This document shows positions 37,556 through 49,400 of a stretch of 64,000 nucleotides of DNA, in pieces. The notes beneath the pieces are model-generated. The model did no database searches, had not been told where the DNA came from, and was given only the letters and a program-made list of their open reading frames with translations. The DNA is taken from positions 558,001 to 622,000 of the forward strand of contig JADNRZ010000014.1 in the NCBI GenBank assembly GCA_015501605.1, read 5' to 3'. Position 1 is the first letter of the stretch, and each line of letters opens with the position of its first letter. Both the position numbers and the translations under genes were made by a program. The stretch comes from Panaeolus papilionaceus (lineage: Eukaryota > Basidiomycota > Agaricomycetes > Agaricales).

Positions 37556-38255
37556 ATGCCCCAACCCAGAATCCACATCTCAGATGAAGCACGTCGCGTT
37601 GCTAACTGCAAAAAAAGTAGAAAACATTACGAGGTGTTCGTAGCATTTTGAAATTTCGTCTATTATTTTGCTGATGGTTTGTTCCAGAAATAAGGAGGCT
37701 ATAAATGCCATGCGTCGTGCTCAATACAATGCAAAGAAAGGAGAAAAAAAGACTCCGCAGCAAGTATCCTGTTACAGAAGAGGAGGTCCGATTGGTACTA
37801 ACGATATGGCTGGCTCTAGCACACCCTCTAAGGTCGCAGAAAAAAACGACGCAACTCAGTACCCAACAGCTGAAGAACAAAAGGAGAGCGAGATGAGGAT
37901 TTGGAACGAGCGAGCAACAAGAATTCACAAGCGCTTTCTGAGGTACCTGGACGGAAGCGCGGTCCAATTCCTTCACAAGGCATCTCGTGAATATCTTCAA
38001 CAAAGAACCAGCATGCCCTTCTTGGAGCGCTCAGATATGCTGGGGGAGTTTCAGCTGTCGCTCATTCGATGTCATGACGGTATACTTCAAATATACGGTG
38101 TAGGAGACCAGCTTACGGTCATCAACTCGATGATCCAGGACGTAAAAAAAGTTCTTAACTGGTTAGAGGAAGTAGCTTGTGTTGCACTTGTGGACTACAG
38201 CGAGGTTCGAAAGTCGTATCACAGAGGGGAATTTGAATTTCAAAAACAGAAATAG
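37556..38255 (+). CDS. KDZ-cargo basic small protein, possible DNA-binding
   Basis: Two exons (37556-37635 and 37688-38255) give 215 aa. The donor is GAGGT|gttcgt and the acceptor ttccag, joining in phase as HYE-V-NKEAIN. The N-terminus is strongly basic: ARRVANCKKSRKHYE then NKEAINAMRRAQYNAKKG, laid out like a basic region of a DNA-binding protein. The rest (FLERSDMLGEFQLSLIRCHD, then INSMIQDVKKVLNWLEEVAC) is predicted helical. There is no leucine zipper or zinc motif. A helper of transposition or a regulator is possible; this is inference from charge only. It lies on the same strand as the transposase, 243 bp after copy 2 of the small-protein pair. Confidence 0.6.
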
Positions 38256-38451
38256 AGATACGCTCCATAGATATTCCTAGCAATTGACTTTAAATACAAT
38301 CGTATGTGGCGGGGAGGGGGAGGACTTTTAAGGTTCGCAATTCGTCTCGTCTACAGAAACAAACGAACGTGCATAAGAAAGTTTTGTTTGTAAAAAAAAA
38401 AAAAAAAAACACAAACAGACATACCCAACATACATCGCTCCTAGGTCTTTC

Positions 38452-39171
38452 TTAGTCGTACTCGTCCAAATAAGTGGTATATGCACGCAAAGCATTCCTT
38501 GGAGATGCAGGTGGAGTTGCTGAAATATCTCCTTCTTCTCGCAGCACTAGATATTGTATACATATATTTTCGTCGCATTCATATTCATCGGCAGTTGTGC
38601 CTGGGCTAGAGGTGCTGGCATTGTTATTCGGAGGCTGACTTGGACCTGGCGCAACTGAGCCAAATGAAGGAGTCTCAAAAGACTCAGAGTCTCTAAATAT
38701 GACGGTGTCAACGATCTGAGTGGCGTTCTTGAAAGGTGTCGCATCCTTAGAGTCAGTCGTAAAGGACGTTGATCCAGCCTTAGGTTCGGTAGACTTTTCA
38801 TCCTCTGTTGCCGCTGGTAGATGATAATATAGATTAAATATTTATGTACTTGTCGAAGTTGCAAGGAGGAAAAGAACGAGGTTACTTACGATGCAAATAC
38901 CGAATTAAAAGCCGCTCAATTTCGAGGGTTTCTGGGTCTGGGACATACGATTCCAAGCCCTCTGGATTGAGCAGACCAACGATTTCTTCAGGGAGCAGTC
39001 CGTTTCTAACTATATATGCCAATCAGCCTGGTTTTATCATTCTTTACCCAGAAGAACTGACGTTGTCGACGAATGAATATGACTTTTATCAAGTCTGGAA
39101 TGGGAATAGAGAGCGCGACTGACATGGCGGTTGCAGCGCGAAGAGTGCCATCAGGTCGAAGGTCGGTCATC
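38452..39171 (-). CDS. KDZ-cargo small Ser/Thr-rich acidic protein
   Basis: Three exons join in phase. The first is an ATG at 39171 with MTDLRPDGTLRAATA. The second, about 38,889-39,008, reads RNGLLPEEIVGLLNPEGLES and continues LEIERLLIRYLH. The third, from about 38,815, reads DEKSTEPKAGSTSFTTDS and ends NALRAYTTYLDEYD, with the stop TAA at 38452-38454. It is about 175 aa, low complexity and acidic, with no known domain. It is convergent to the basic protein gene (stops about 200 bp apart). The consistent splice phases argue that it is real; the function is unknown. Confidence 0.55.
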
Positions 39172-39709
39172 GTATACAGGAAAAAGGAGAGGTGAGAAGA
39201 CGTGTCGTTGAATTCGCCGCCATGTAGGGCCTTTAACCGCGCGTGTCACCTTTAGAAGTGCGGGTAATGAGATAAAACCCGCGCTTGCAACACTAATTTG
39301 CGTCGACATGTGTCATTTGTGTGAGAGAGCTGACAGTGCCGTACATGATACGCTGGCAACAGCGCAGTAGGCGCCATGAGTACCAAGCTACTTATGTGCG
39401 GGAGGCGCTGCACTCGTGTGTTTTGAAAGGGAGTGAGCAGTGCTACGCGCACAATATTGATATGCGTGCAACTGCACAGTAGGCGCTGAGTGCCTAGATA
39501 TACTTATGCGCGGGAGGCACTAGCAACCAAATGATAGGCAGGCGCCTGACGTGTAAAACAAACGCTAATGAAGGTAATGAACGCGACAACGCCGACAAGA
39601 AAAACGTTGCGCTGTGAGGCGACCCGATCGGGTCCTCCTCGCTGCAATAAAATATATAAATGTACAGAAAACAGGGCCGAGCGACCACCGCATGAAACAA
39701 CGACAAGTT
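39172..39709. other. GC-rich spacer with direct repeats between two minus-strand genes
   Basis: A unit of about 47 bp (AGTAGGCGC ... TACTTATG-GCGGGAGGC) occurs at about 39,368 and 39,479, and a CACTAGCAACC word resembles the AGCAACCT words at the right end of the element. No gene was seen. It should contain the promoter of the small acidic protein. Confidence 0.55.
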
Positions 39710-42700
39710 TTACGAACTGTCATACATATTATGGAAGATGGGAATGTCCAAACGAACGTACTTGCACAGCATGTGCTCAACAAAAATAGGTCCAAAATCG
39801 ATCTGTGCTTTTTCCATCTCTGTTAGGGATTGGTCCACATCACGGTAAAGGACTGCAAAAGCTTCAGAGGTTGTTGCAAGGTTGCTACATGCAAAACCAA
39901 GGCGCTTTAACCCGTTGAGTCCGCCCGAGCCAATTCGCCATATCACCCTCCCCATGTCATCCAGAGAGGGCATCGAAACCTTGCCCGCTTGAACATAATC
40001 CGCAGTCAATTGATATGCGGTCAAAGGACCAAAAGCGACCAGAGTCTCAAAAAGCTTTTGAGCTTCTAAGAAGGGAAATGGGGTCGTGTTCAAAAACCTT
40101 TCAAAATCTGGCTCGGCCGTTTTATCCCAATAGTAATGTGCGTTGTTGATGCTCCTCTGCTTAATGGATTGCTTGCCGTAGGCATTCGGGTTGCAGTAGA
40201 ACCGATCGTTTTCTGGTGTTGGGTTTGAAATCTCTTCCATGGCTGTAATCCAGTCATGAGGCGAGTTATACAGTATTCGAGAGGCCGGGTCTCTCAAAAA
40301 AAGTGAATTGTGAGTTATTCCACGATAGATTATAGCGCTAAAGAGACCTTCGCGCTTCGGAATGTATTGAGGTAAATATGGTCCCTCCCCCGAGAGGATG
40401 CGTTGACGTGATACTGCATGATTGCGGAATGGGAGGCGATGGTCGGTGTTCTGCTGGACGTAATGTTGAAACTGCGCCGTCCAGTATGCCTCCTTTGTTG
40501 CAGGTGTTTGTCCCACATCCGGAATACTGATTTGAGGATAAGGGTTCTCAAGAAATATGAGTAGAGGCTTTGTCAACGTCTATGGATGATGAGATGTCGC
40601 CCCTTCGTGTGGGTACCTGCAAGGCTGGGATGACAATGCGATGAGCAATTGGTGGTTGGTAGGCGATTAATGATTGAGAGATGGGATCAGGTATAACAGA
40701 TTCTATCGCTGCTTGAATCCGATCCAGAAGGTGATATTCGTATGTGTCGATCTGGGTGACAGGATGGGACGCAAGATAGGTGGATGCCCAATCTTGAATC
40801 ATTACTTTGGAGACGTTCTTCTTCCCAGTGGCAAGTGCGAGATAGGATATGCTGTGACAGACACGCCACATCGCAGGCAGAAGAAGGATGTGGGGACAAA
40901 CATAGTCGACTAAAGCACGCACAAACCATGCACGCTCCTGTCCCGCTCTATCAGGAAAACCCAACCAGAATAAGAGAATTTGGAAAACGGTGGAGCGTAA
41001 TAATTCCTCGTCAAAAATCCGACGTGCTGAAATCGATATGCTAGACACCGTCTCGCCCCTAGTGAAGTTGGGCAGATAATCAGCAGCATCATAGACCAAC
41101 TTCTTCTTCCTCGCCAAGAGATCAACTTCGACGTGGTTGAATAGCTGTCCTAAGCCGCTTGCTCCAGGATTGTTTCGACAAGTATAGCCGTCGTCCGTCG
41201 TCTTTTCAAGCCATTCCCAAAGAAGCATGTTCACCAATAGAAGTTGCCTCGCTTGAACGAAGTTAACAAGTGTCGCCTGTGCCAGATCAATGTCTTGTTC
41301 TTCGTATGCCTGCCAGAGTTGCATGACGTTATCGAAAGTCAGATCTTGCAGGCCTGCAACAATCTCGCTGGTTGATAGGGATGAATAATTCGCCACATTG
41401 CTGATTTTGTCCTTGTGTTCGGTTACGACTCCCAAAGTCGCGGTCAGTGATTTGCGTTCCAGCATCCGAGCAAATTTTGTAGCCTGAACCTCTTTTGAGT
41501 ATTCCGATTAGAAAGGGGCCTTCAAAACACATACAGATCGACTCACTTTCTAAATTATTTGTTCTGGTGGGAATATGCGGTTCGGTGACGCTGTTGTCGT
41601 TCTCCTCGTGATCATCATCGTGTTGCTGTCCTGTTTACGTTGTGAGCACTTTCTCTCCAAAAATACCGTGACAGGCTGCACACACCTGGATAAGTGGTCT
41701 GGACCACCTGTTTCGTTTGGGAACGAGTAGTACGGTTAGACTGGTTTCGTCCATCTACTTTTCATCACGTCCAAGTTGCTTCAGTTAAATTTTATGGTCC
41801 TGGATGTACCCCTGAACTCACCAATTCGCTTCTTTTTTCTTGAGCGAGGGACTACATCCTCAACATCGCCTTCGCGCGCGCGTTTTGCGGTTGCTGTACG
41901 TGATTGCACAACTCCATTTCTCCCTCCAAAGTCGATATCGCCCTCGCCATTGATTACGCAAACAGGAATGCTAGAGGAAGACCCTTTCAGATGCGTTGCC
42001 CATTGTTCGATTGCTTCATGGAGGTCTTCACTCCCATATGCGAAGTTTGACATGCTGTCAGAGTTGTACAGAAGGGCTAAGTTCTCTGGAGAGAGATCGG
42101 CGATATTTGATACGCCAAGTCCATGGAGGAGACCTGTATAGTCCTTTCCTATTCGTGTATCCTCACCGGACCAGCCTGGCCCTAAATTCCATTCCCGAGC
42201 GGTAACACGTTTGTTGTCAATAACGCATGAAACAATTTCCATTGCTTTCTTCTTGTCTACACACGGCACCATTGTGGGAGGAAGTTGTGCGGTAAAATAA
42301 GTTATTGCTTGTAGCAGCAGACGGCTGAAGTGGTTTAGCTGCGCCGTTGGTGACATTATGTTGCCTCCATCAGACGCCCAGGTAGACTGTTCACAAGAAG
42401 GTCTTTCGGAAACTTGATGAGACCTATGCAAGTAGCATGTTAAGCCAACGCGGCAGGAGAGTCTTAAAATTCTCACCTTGGATTTCGCATCTCGTGCCCT
42501 ATAGCAAAAACGCGAGACTTTCCACCTGTTGCAGGCAAAGCGGCAAAAGCAACTGCGTCTGTACCGTTGATCATGTGGAGGGGTGGGTAAAGAATTTGTG
42601 TAATTCGGTAAGCGTGTATCCTGGGCTCAGTCCGGATTGATTTATAAATTGGCTGACATCCGCCGTGGACGTGAAGGCCCGAGAAGAAGAGGATCGCAAA

Positions 42701-43879
42701 CTCCGTCATTTTCCAGCATATCCCGCAATCTAAAATATAGAAATAATCGTCTTCCAAGTCTGGATGAGGACGAGTAAGTACAAGCATAGCTGTCGGAGCG
42801 CCTGCATTGTCGCCGGAATCAAGATGGGTTTCTCCAAACTTGCCAATGGACGCTGCCATAGATTTTGCTGAAAGTAATCATCGTCTGTGCTACGTCAAGG
42901 TGTCATTTAACAATTATACACACCTTGATCCTTATCAGTTGCAGCGACAGCGTTGAGCTGGCCCGCCGGCCACGCAATGTTGTCATCAGAACCTATTGCA
43001 GGGAGAGCCGTCACCTCGGCCTGTCGTTCAAGAATGCTCTCGAGATTGGGTGCGCCTTTGTCAAGACCTCGTCGAGCGGCCGCAGTCGCAACCTGAGACA
43101 ATATCGTAGATTAAGATACCGCAGTCTCAGTAGAGAAGGAAGACTTCAACACTGACTTTAATTGCTCTAAATCTGCCCTCCTCGTATGGCGACCGTTTCA
43201 ACGTAAATACCTTGGCTTGCTTTCCAGGTGCGGTCATACACTTCTGCCTTTGGAAGGTGGCTGCAAGCTGGTAGGACCGTATATTACTCGCCACCGCATT
43301 CACATTACCATCTCGCTCAAATGCAAGCCCACCCGTAAATAAGCCGGTGTCATCTAAGACCGGTTTTTCAGAGCCCAGCTCATCATTGGTGCCAATGATA
43401 AACGCTTGCGCATCAGTCATCTCTTGAATGTGTTCCGCGCTGTGCTCAGATCTGATAGAAGCGTTGTTAATTTTGCACAAGAAAGTATTAAAGGGACGCA
43501 CGACGAAAGGGACCAGGTGATCAACACGTCGTCCTCAGGTTGCTGGGAACTGTGTATGTTACGGAGAAGAAAACGGTCGTCTTGTTCTGGCGACAAGACA
43601 AGATAACCTGTCAAAGCACGTCAAATCGAGCACCGATGGGCTATGATCTGACTTACCTTGAGCATCACGCTGCTCATCATTTTCTGGGACAGACAGTTGT
43701 GAAGTTGCGTGAAAGAGCTGTGTGTAGGTATCTTCGGAGAAATCGATGCAACCGATAAATATACGGCCGCCCTGCTTGATACTCTGACACTTGGGGTGTG
43801 TGGAGACTTCAATAATTCTGGGCAGAATCGGAAGCCGCCCATCAAAACCTAGGGGAGTAGCTGGAGGGACCGTTGGCAT
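39710..43879 (-). CDS. TET/JBP-like Fe(II)/2-oxoglutarate dioxygenase with large C-terminal extension
   Basis: Predicted oxidation of 5-methylcytosine (or a related base) in DNA. The ATG is at 43879 (MPTVPPATPLGFDGRLPILP) and the stop at 39710-39712; about eight exons join in phase, roughly 1,100 residues. The oxygenase core spans about 43,100-42,480. FGETHLDSGDN gives the metal-binding His (42826-42824) and Asp (42820-42818), SGLHVHGGCQP the distal His (42667-42665), and AYRITQILYPP a candidate 2OG-binding Arg (about 42,606). Downstream exons add a Lys/Arg cluster (RSRKKKR) and about 600 residues of unknown domain (41,490-39,710) with FYCNPNAYGKQS and MGRVIWRIGSGGLNGLKRLG. The exon near 43,530-43,610 is uncertain: the frame of GYLVLSPEQDDRF must change to that of VRPFNTFLCKINN. 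KDZ-linked TET/JBP genes are known in basidiomycetes; the long C-terminal fusion is unfamiliar to me. Confidence 0.78.
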
Positions 43880-44160
43880 CGTGTTAGAAACAAAAACTCA
43901 ATTGATGTGGGCGGAAGGTGTTTGCTGAGTGAGGGAAAGAGGGGGTAGAAAATAAAATTACTAAGCATACATGTCTCAAACATCTGCATTTTGCCCAGAA
44001 ATTTTTGATTTATCATAGACGAAGGAGTCGTGCATGCTTGTGATTTCCACATCCGAATCGACCAACAACAAAATATATGACGTCATATCGCGTCCAATTC
44101 GAAGAACAGGATCCGGTATGATGTCAATATTCAACATTCGGTGTAAAAATTCAACGAGAG

Positions 44161-44505
44161 TAGATGGGGAAGGCTCCCAAGCTACGCCGTCTTGAAGGTG
44201 TGCGATGCAGTCCCGGAAAGGCTTCCAGGGGGCAGGACAGACTTCAGACAGAAATAATGTTTGAGGCCGTTGACGTTAGTACCCAGTTCTTGGAAAGACT
44301 TCCAAGAAGGCTAACAGGGGGATACCCGGAGCACCAAACACACTTCTTGAGTAGATAGGGAAGGCTCCCAAACTACGCCGTCTTGAAGGTGTGCGATGCA
44401 CTCCCGGAAAGGCTTCCAGGGAGCAGGACAGGCTTCAGACAGAAATGATGTTTGAGATCGTTCATGTCAGTACCGAGTTCTTGGAAAGACTTCCAAGAAT
44501 TGGGT
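44161..44505. repeat. Direct repeat, period about 191 bp
   Basis: TAGATGGGGAAGGCTCCCAA at 44,161 and TAGATAGGGAAGGCTCCCAA at about 44,352 begin two near-identical copies of about 150 bp (landmarks: ACGCCGTCTTGAAGGTGTGC, TTCTTGGAAAGACTTCCAAG). The second contains a palindromic CTTGGAAAGACTTCCAAG. Confidence 0.85.
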
Positions 44506-44541
44506 ATATGTGCTCGAATTCAGGAGTCACAATTGACAAGC

Positions 44542-45024
44542 TCACGTTTCGACATTCAGCGTTTGAGCAATTGCAATCACTTCCAGTGAGTGACGAAAGA
44601 CCTGGCGTCGGAATTTACGGAACTCGTCAGAGTCTTTATGATCCTTGGTGGCTGCACAGTAACTTGGATAAGCTAGTGATATCCTACACAAGGTTAGAGA
44701 CCACATACCCTTAGCGAGGGTAGGAAGCGCTATAAGTCTGAGGACAGTGCATGGATGCCGGAACCATATGTCGTTAGGTGAAACCTCGTCATTGTAGGAG
44801 ACTGAGAACGATTGCCAGGGCACATCTCCTAGCTGAGCGTCGTCAATGGTACTCTGCAAATCGTCGTTATCAAGAAAGTTCAGGTGATCCCATTCACCCT
44901 GTAAAGTCAAGTTAGCAAAAAAGCTCAGAAATTCAAGAGAACAGCAGACCAGCGGAATCGATCGCAGCGAGAAAAACGGTCTTGCTGATGGGTTAGAGAA
45001 ATGCAGACGACACAGTACAGTCAA
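44542..45024 (-). pseudogene. Leucine-rich remnant, possibly a captured F-box/LRR fragment
   Basis: A 160-codon open stretch on the minus strand (SLRSIPLVCCSLEFLSFFAN, then LTLQGEWDHLNFLDNDD, VLRLIALPTLAKGMWSLTL) has leucine-rich spacing like the C-terminal halves of F-box/LRR proteins. It has no ATG at its upstream end and no F-box, and its continuation runs into the duplicated 191-bp units, which carry stops. It could be host sequence picked up by the element. Weakly supported. Confidence 0.35.
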
Positions 45025-46433
45025 AAGACATAAATAGCAATGTGATATGTCATAAGTCGTTGTTCATTGAGAAGTTCTGAGTTCATACGCGGGAAATCAT
45101 TGGTCATGTAATGCACGTGGTCAATTTTCGGTTGAGACGGGAGCGATTGCCGAAGCGCTCCGCTCATCATGACTACTTACAAGTCTCCCGCCTCCAGATC
45201 CAATCGACATTTCGTCTTCATTTTGTCTGTTTCAAAAGAAGTACAAGTCATGCCGCTGAGCAGTATTTGGGAAGCATCCCATTTACGCACAGCCTGGACC
45301 AAAAAGTCTGCGACAACATGCTGAATGCGCTGGATGTATTTGGGATTCATCCCATTTACATTCAAGAATCAAGTACCCTTAAAGCCTCACACCAGTTGGT
45401 CGACGGAAGTATTTCCATCAACCAACCACGAACCCAAGCACCAGCAGGAAGACGGGAGCCTTCCCGTTTCCAACAGATGCATGGCATGTCTCACTTACAA
45501 GTCGTTGACGGAGTTCTCTACATTACTCTCTTTTGACAAGGTGTGTGCTGCAACTCTAGATTGTTTAGAGGCCGTCTAAACACTTCTGACCGGTAGTCTG
45601 GAGCATGGAAATGAAATATCTTGGCTTAGCTCGCTCAAACGATGACCTGATGCTACAGAGATACATCCGCGAATTACAATAGACTCAATACATCCACATG
45701 AAGGTCTTATCCGTCAAATGTGATCAATGTCGTAGCAAAACTCTGAATTGTGGCGTTACATTTGTGAGTAGTTCCAAAATATTGTTAGGCATCGTTCTGA
45801 GTAATTTATCCAGTCTGTAGCGTTCGCCTGACGTCATACCGGATCTGTTTCTAAAATATGGCCCGGAATGACATCGCGCGATATGAATGATGAAAACCAA
45901 GTAGCGGCATGGATAGGTGCGAAAGGTCTAGCGTATGTGTGAATGGTGTTGCCTCAGGACTGCCAGGAGTGCCTGGGTCATTGCGATGCCGCTTTCATGA
46001 GGTTGCTGGGGCGCGTGAATTTGAGCTGTCACATGGCAACTTGATTCTTCTTTGATAAACATGTAAGCGGCATGTGCAGCGACGTCTAATACTATATATA
46101 TAATATTATTGCAAAACTAATCTTTGAGGAAACAGGTAAAGCCGAAAACATTCCATTGACACCTACATATGCATGGGTTTTGTTCAAGTCTCTTCATTTG
46201 CTATGTGAATTGCGGAGCTGTTCATTCAACATTTCGACACCAAACACCTTCGACCCAATTTCATCTTCGGCCTTCATGACGTGGCTTCTCCAAATGATAT
46301 CCGGTTTCGTGTGCGATTTGGAAAGCATAGTAAGGCAACAACTTTCTGCGCGAACAGCTTTGCATCAGCTTTTTTTCCTGTTCGTTACTTTTCGCAAGCT
46401 CGTTGATTTTCTCTATTTTCTCAAACGCACAGT
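45025..46433. other. Non-coding stretch within the KDZ element
   Basis: Nothing recognisable in 1.4 kb. A plus-strand open stretch at 45,111-45,536 has no motif. The region just before 46,434 is pyrimidine-rich (TTTTCTCTATTTTCTC) and likely the promoter/5' UTR of the HMG-like gene. Confidence 0.45.
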
Positions 46434-49400
46434 ATGGAGATTGATACTGAACAGAGCTTGCGCGGCCAGCAAGTTGGTGGTGGTCGTGCAGGTCCCACTC
46501 AAAAGTCCTCTGACAAAGGGACCAAAACCGACACGAACAACAAAGCGCCTGCTGCTAAACAGACAGCAAAAAAGGGATCAAAAGCTTCACAAAAGCCGGA
46601 GGCAGTGGCACCTCTGCGCTCTCGCGCTGACTGTCTTCGTCCGGTATGCACACCCACATCAAAAGCTCGCGAATCCAGACAAACGGAACAAGAGCTAACT
46701 GATGATGACTCAGAGCTTAAACATTCGTGAGTCCACCTGTCAGGCTATTCTGAAATCTGAGTCCTAAAGCATTTATGTTACAATCCAAAGAAAAAAACCA
46801 AAACCAAAACCAAAACCAAGAGGAAAGCGTTCCGAAAATCAGGCGCCTCCGCCAATGCCGTCGTCTCCTTTGTCATCGCCACCAGAGTCGGAAGATGAAC
46901 ACAGCGATGTCGACCACGAGATGGAGGACGAACTTCCCTGCTTAAGCAATGAATTTAACGATACCGTATTCAACGACGAGGACTACCCCGCTGGCGATGA
47001 AGGCAAACACCTTGCCGTTGACGACTTTGGGATTAACGACGAGCACGACGAAGTTGTTAACAATACGCCCGCAACAGGTCCCACACAAGCTGCTGCTAGT
47101 GTTGAAGAAGCGCATGAGAGAAACAAAGGTGGTCGCCCCTCTGCTGAACGCAACGCTATCTTTCGAGAGGGAGTTGAGAAGCTCTCCGAACTGCTGGCCG
47201 AGATCGCCAAAGAAAGCGGTTATAAAACAGAGAGAATCATCGAGGCATTATTTGAAAAACAAGGACGGGGCCCTAATCTGTGGAATATCTATCAGCGCTA
47301 TCTAGCCTCAAACCTTCTCGGCGAGATCTCTCATCTTCCTGAAGCTGAACGTCCAAAGAGTAGGTCAAATCCATCGTACTAGGACTCGAGTAAAATGTTA
47401 ACCTGTTTATTCAGCGACACAAAGACTAGCAATAGGAACCGTTCAAAAACTCTGGGAGTTGTTCAAAGAAAGGTCAGGGGAGTATGGAGAAGCGTTCCTT
47501 CTATCATGGAGAGAACTTCAGGAACTGAGCGACACCAACGTCTGCTTTCGTGAGCGTTCAGAAAACTTTGATGCGTTTTGCAAGAGAGTTCAAAAAATTG
47601 TAAGTGCCATCGTATTTGAAGGCATAATTATATTGATGCTTTACTAGATGAAGGAAGGCGCTGATGTCTGGTGCTTTGACTCCGTGTTCATGGCTTGCGG
47701 TCGTGTAGTCAATCAAGACCAATCACTCGGCGAAATACTCCATGCAGGGAAGGCTGAAGATGTATGTGTATCTCAATCCTACTCCGATCAGTATGAAGAC
47801 GTAACTAACAGGACCCACCAACCTAGTTCTTCTCGAGGTTTTCAGTTCCAGAATCTACAATTTTAGGCCACTTCAGAGCTCATGTTTTGTACGTAGCATT
47901 ACTCCTATACTATTTCCATATACTCATGTATGACATTTACTCAGCAACGCCGTGTCTATGGAATCGGCACCTACAATTGGGCAGAGGATTATGGCCACTC
48001 CGATCCCAGACAACCTGGTTGCCACTCCAAGCGCCGACCTCAAAGAGGCACTCGTGGGACGCATAGCAAAAACTTCTGGAGCGGCTGAGCGGAAACTTCA
48101 GGACGAAGTCTTCCTGAGGGAGAGTCTCCAGCAGTTTCTTGGTATGCGATACTCTTGCATCTTTCATTTTGTAATGTGTTGATTATCATCAAAGCAAAAC
48201 TCAAGTTAAACTCTAATCAAATCTGGAGAGGACTCCCAACAGCGCTTTCATCCAAGAAATATACCATCTTTAATTGGCCGCTCGAGATCCCCTGGCCACA
48301 CCAGACAACACGTAGGAAGGGGATTGCAGGACTATGTATCGAGCACAGAAAGGCTTGGTTTTCTGCCTTGAAAGATCCCATATATCCCCTTGAGCTGAAA
48401 CCATGGGCAATAGGCAGTGAGTACGACATTATTTCCAAGTCTATGTGCCATCATAACATTTCCAACATAGGCACTTCCAAGGGGACCCCAGTCATTGTGC
48501 GCCGCAAAGCAATTGGCAAGGAGCCTGAAGTCCTTTACGCTCACGACGTGGCTGTTGAAGATCAGCCAGAAAGTGATAATGAAGAAGGACAGAAAGAAGT
48601 CGGCAGCAACGAAGACGGCGATGACGATAACCACAATGACCGAAACAAGGGTGGAGATGACGATGACGATGACGATGACGATGAAGGCAACAATGCGAAA
48701 GCCGCTGGCTTGTTGAAAACATCTAAGAAGAAGCGGATTCTATCGCCGGACGATGTGAGTGATGAAGAGGGCGCCAATGCTCGTTCTCCTCCACCAGCAA
48801 AAAAGGTCAGGAGTGCGCAACCTGAAGCCACCAGCAAGTCTAAGACAGGCAGTAGCAAGAAATCGGATACTGGCAAGAAATCAAGCAGCAACAACTCGAA
48901 GTCGAAGTCGGACGGTAGCAAGTCGAAGGCGGATGGTAGCAAGTCGAAATCGGATGGCACCAAATTAGACTTGCTTCAAGATGCAAAGGCAAAAAAGCGA
49001 CACGAGAAGCAAGCAAAAGGCCGTAAAAGCTCGTCCCCAAGGCCCACCCAAGATAGAGAGCTTGAGCGTAGCTGCGACATTGCGACACAAGGTGGTACAC
49101 ACCTTGACAAAAATCAGGTCATACCAGTTATAATTGAACCTAAAGGTACGTAATTCATGTAATGAGCTCACAATTTGACATCTTAATTTTTGCGTTGCAG
49201 TTGAATCCGATCACAATGTCAAGCCTCCGCGTCATTCCGAGACGACAACCCCCAATTCTTCAACTAATGCTGATAACACGAATGTCAACTATGTCGGTCA
49301 TGCGTCCCAACCTTCATCTCACCACCTGTCACCTTACTCAGGCGGCCATGCTCAGGACCGAACTAAGCCAAACCCGGGTCTACATCATACCTCTGCGGAC

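Noticed and set aside
37556..38255. Frameshift in the basic small protein
   Set aside because: Using donor GAGGT|gttcgt (intron 37636-37687) instead of GAG|gtgttc restores one frame with canonical GT-AG.
39710..41496. Treating the long minus-strand part below 41.5 kb as a gene separate from the TET/JBP oxygenase
   Set aside because: There is no ATG with a promoter-like gap; splice sites at about 41,815/41,630 and 41,535/41,500 carry one frame from the Lys/Arg cluster into it, so one fused gene is simpler.
48640..48700. (GATGAC)n run as a CRISPR-like or satellite array
   Set aside because: It is an Asp-encoding microsatellite inside the HMG-like gene, without spacers.
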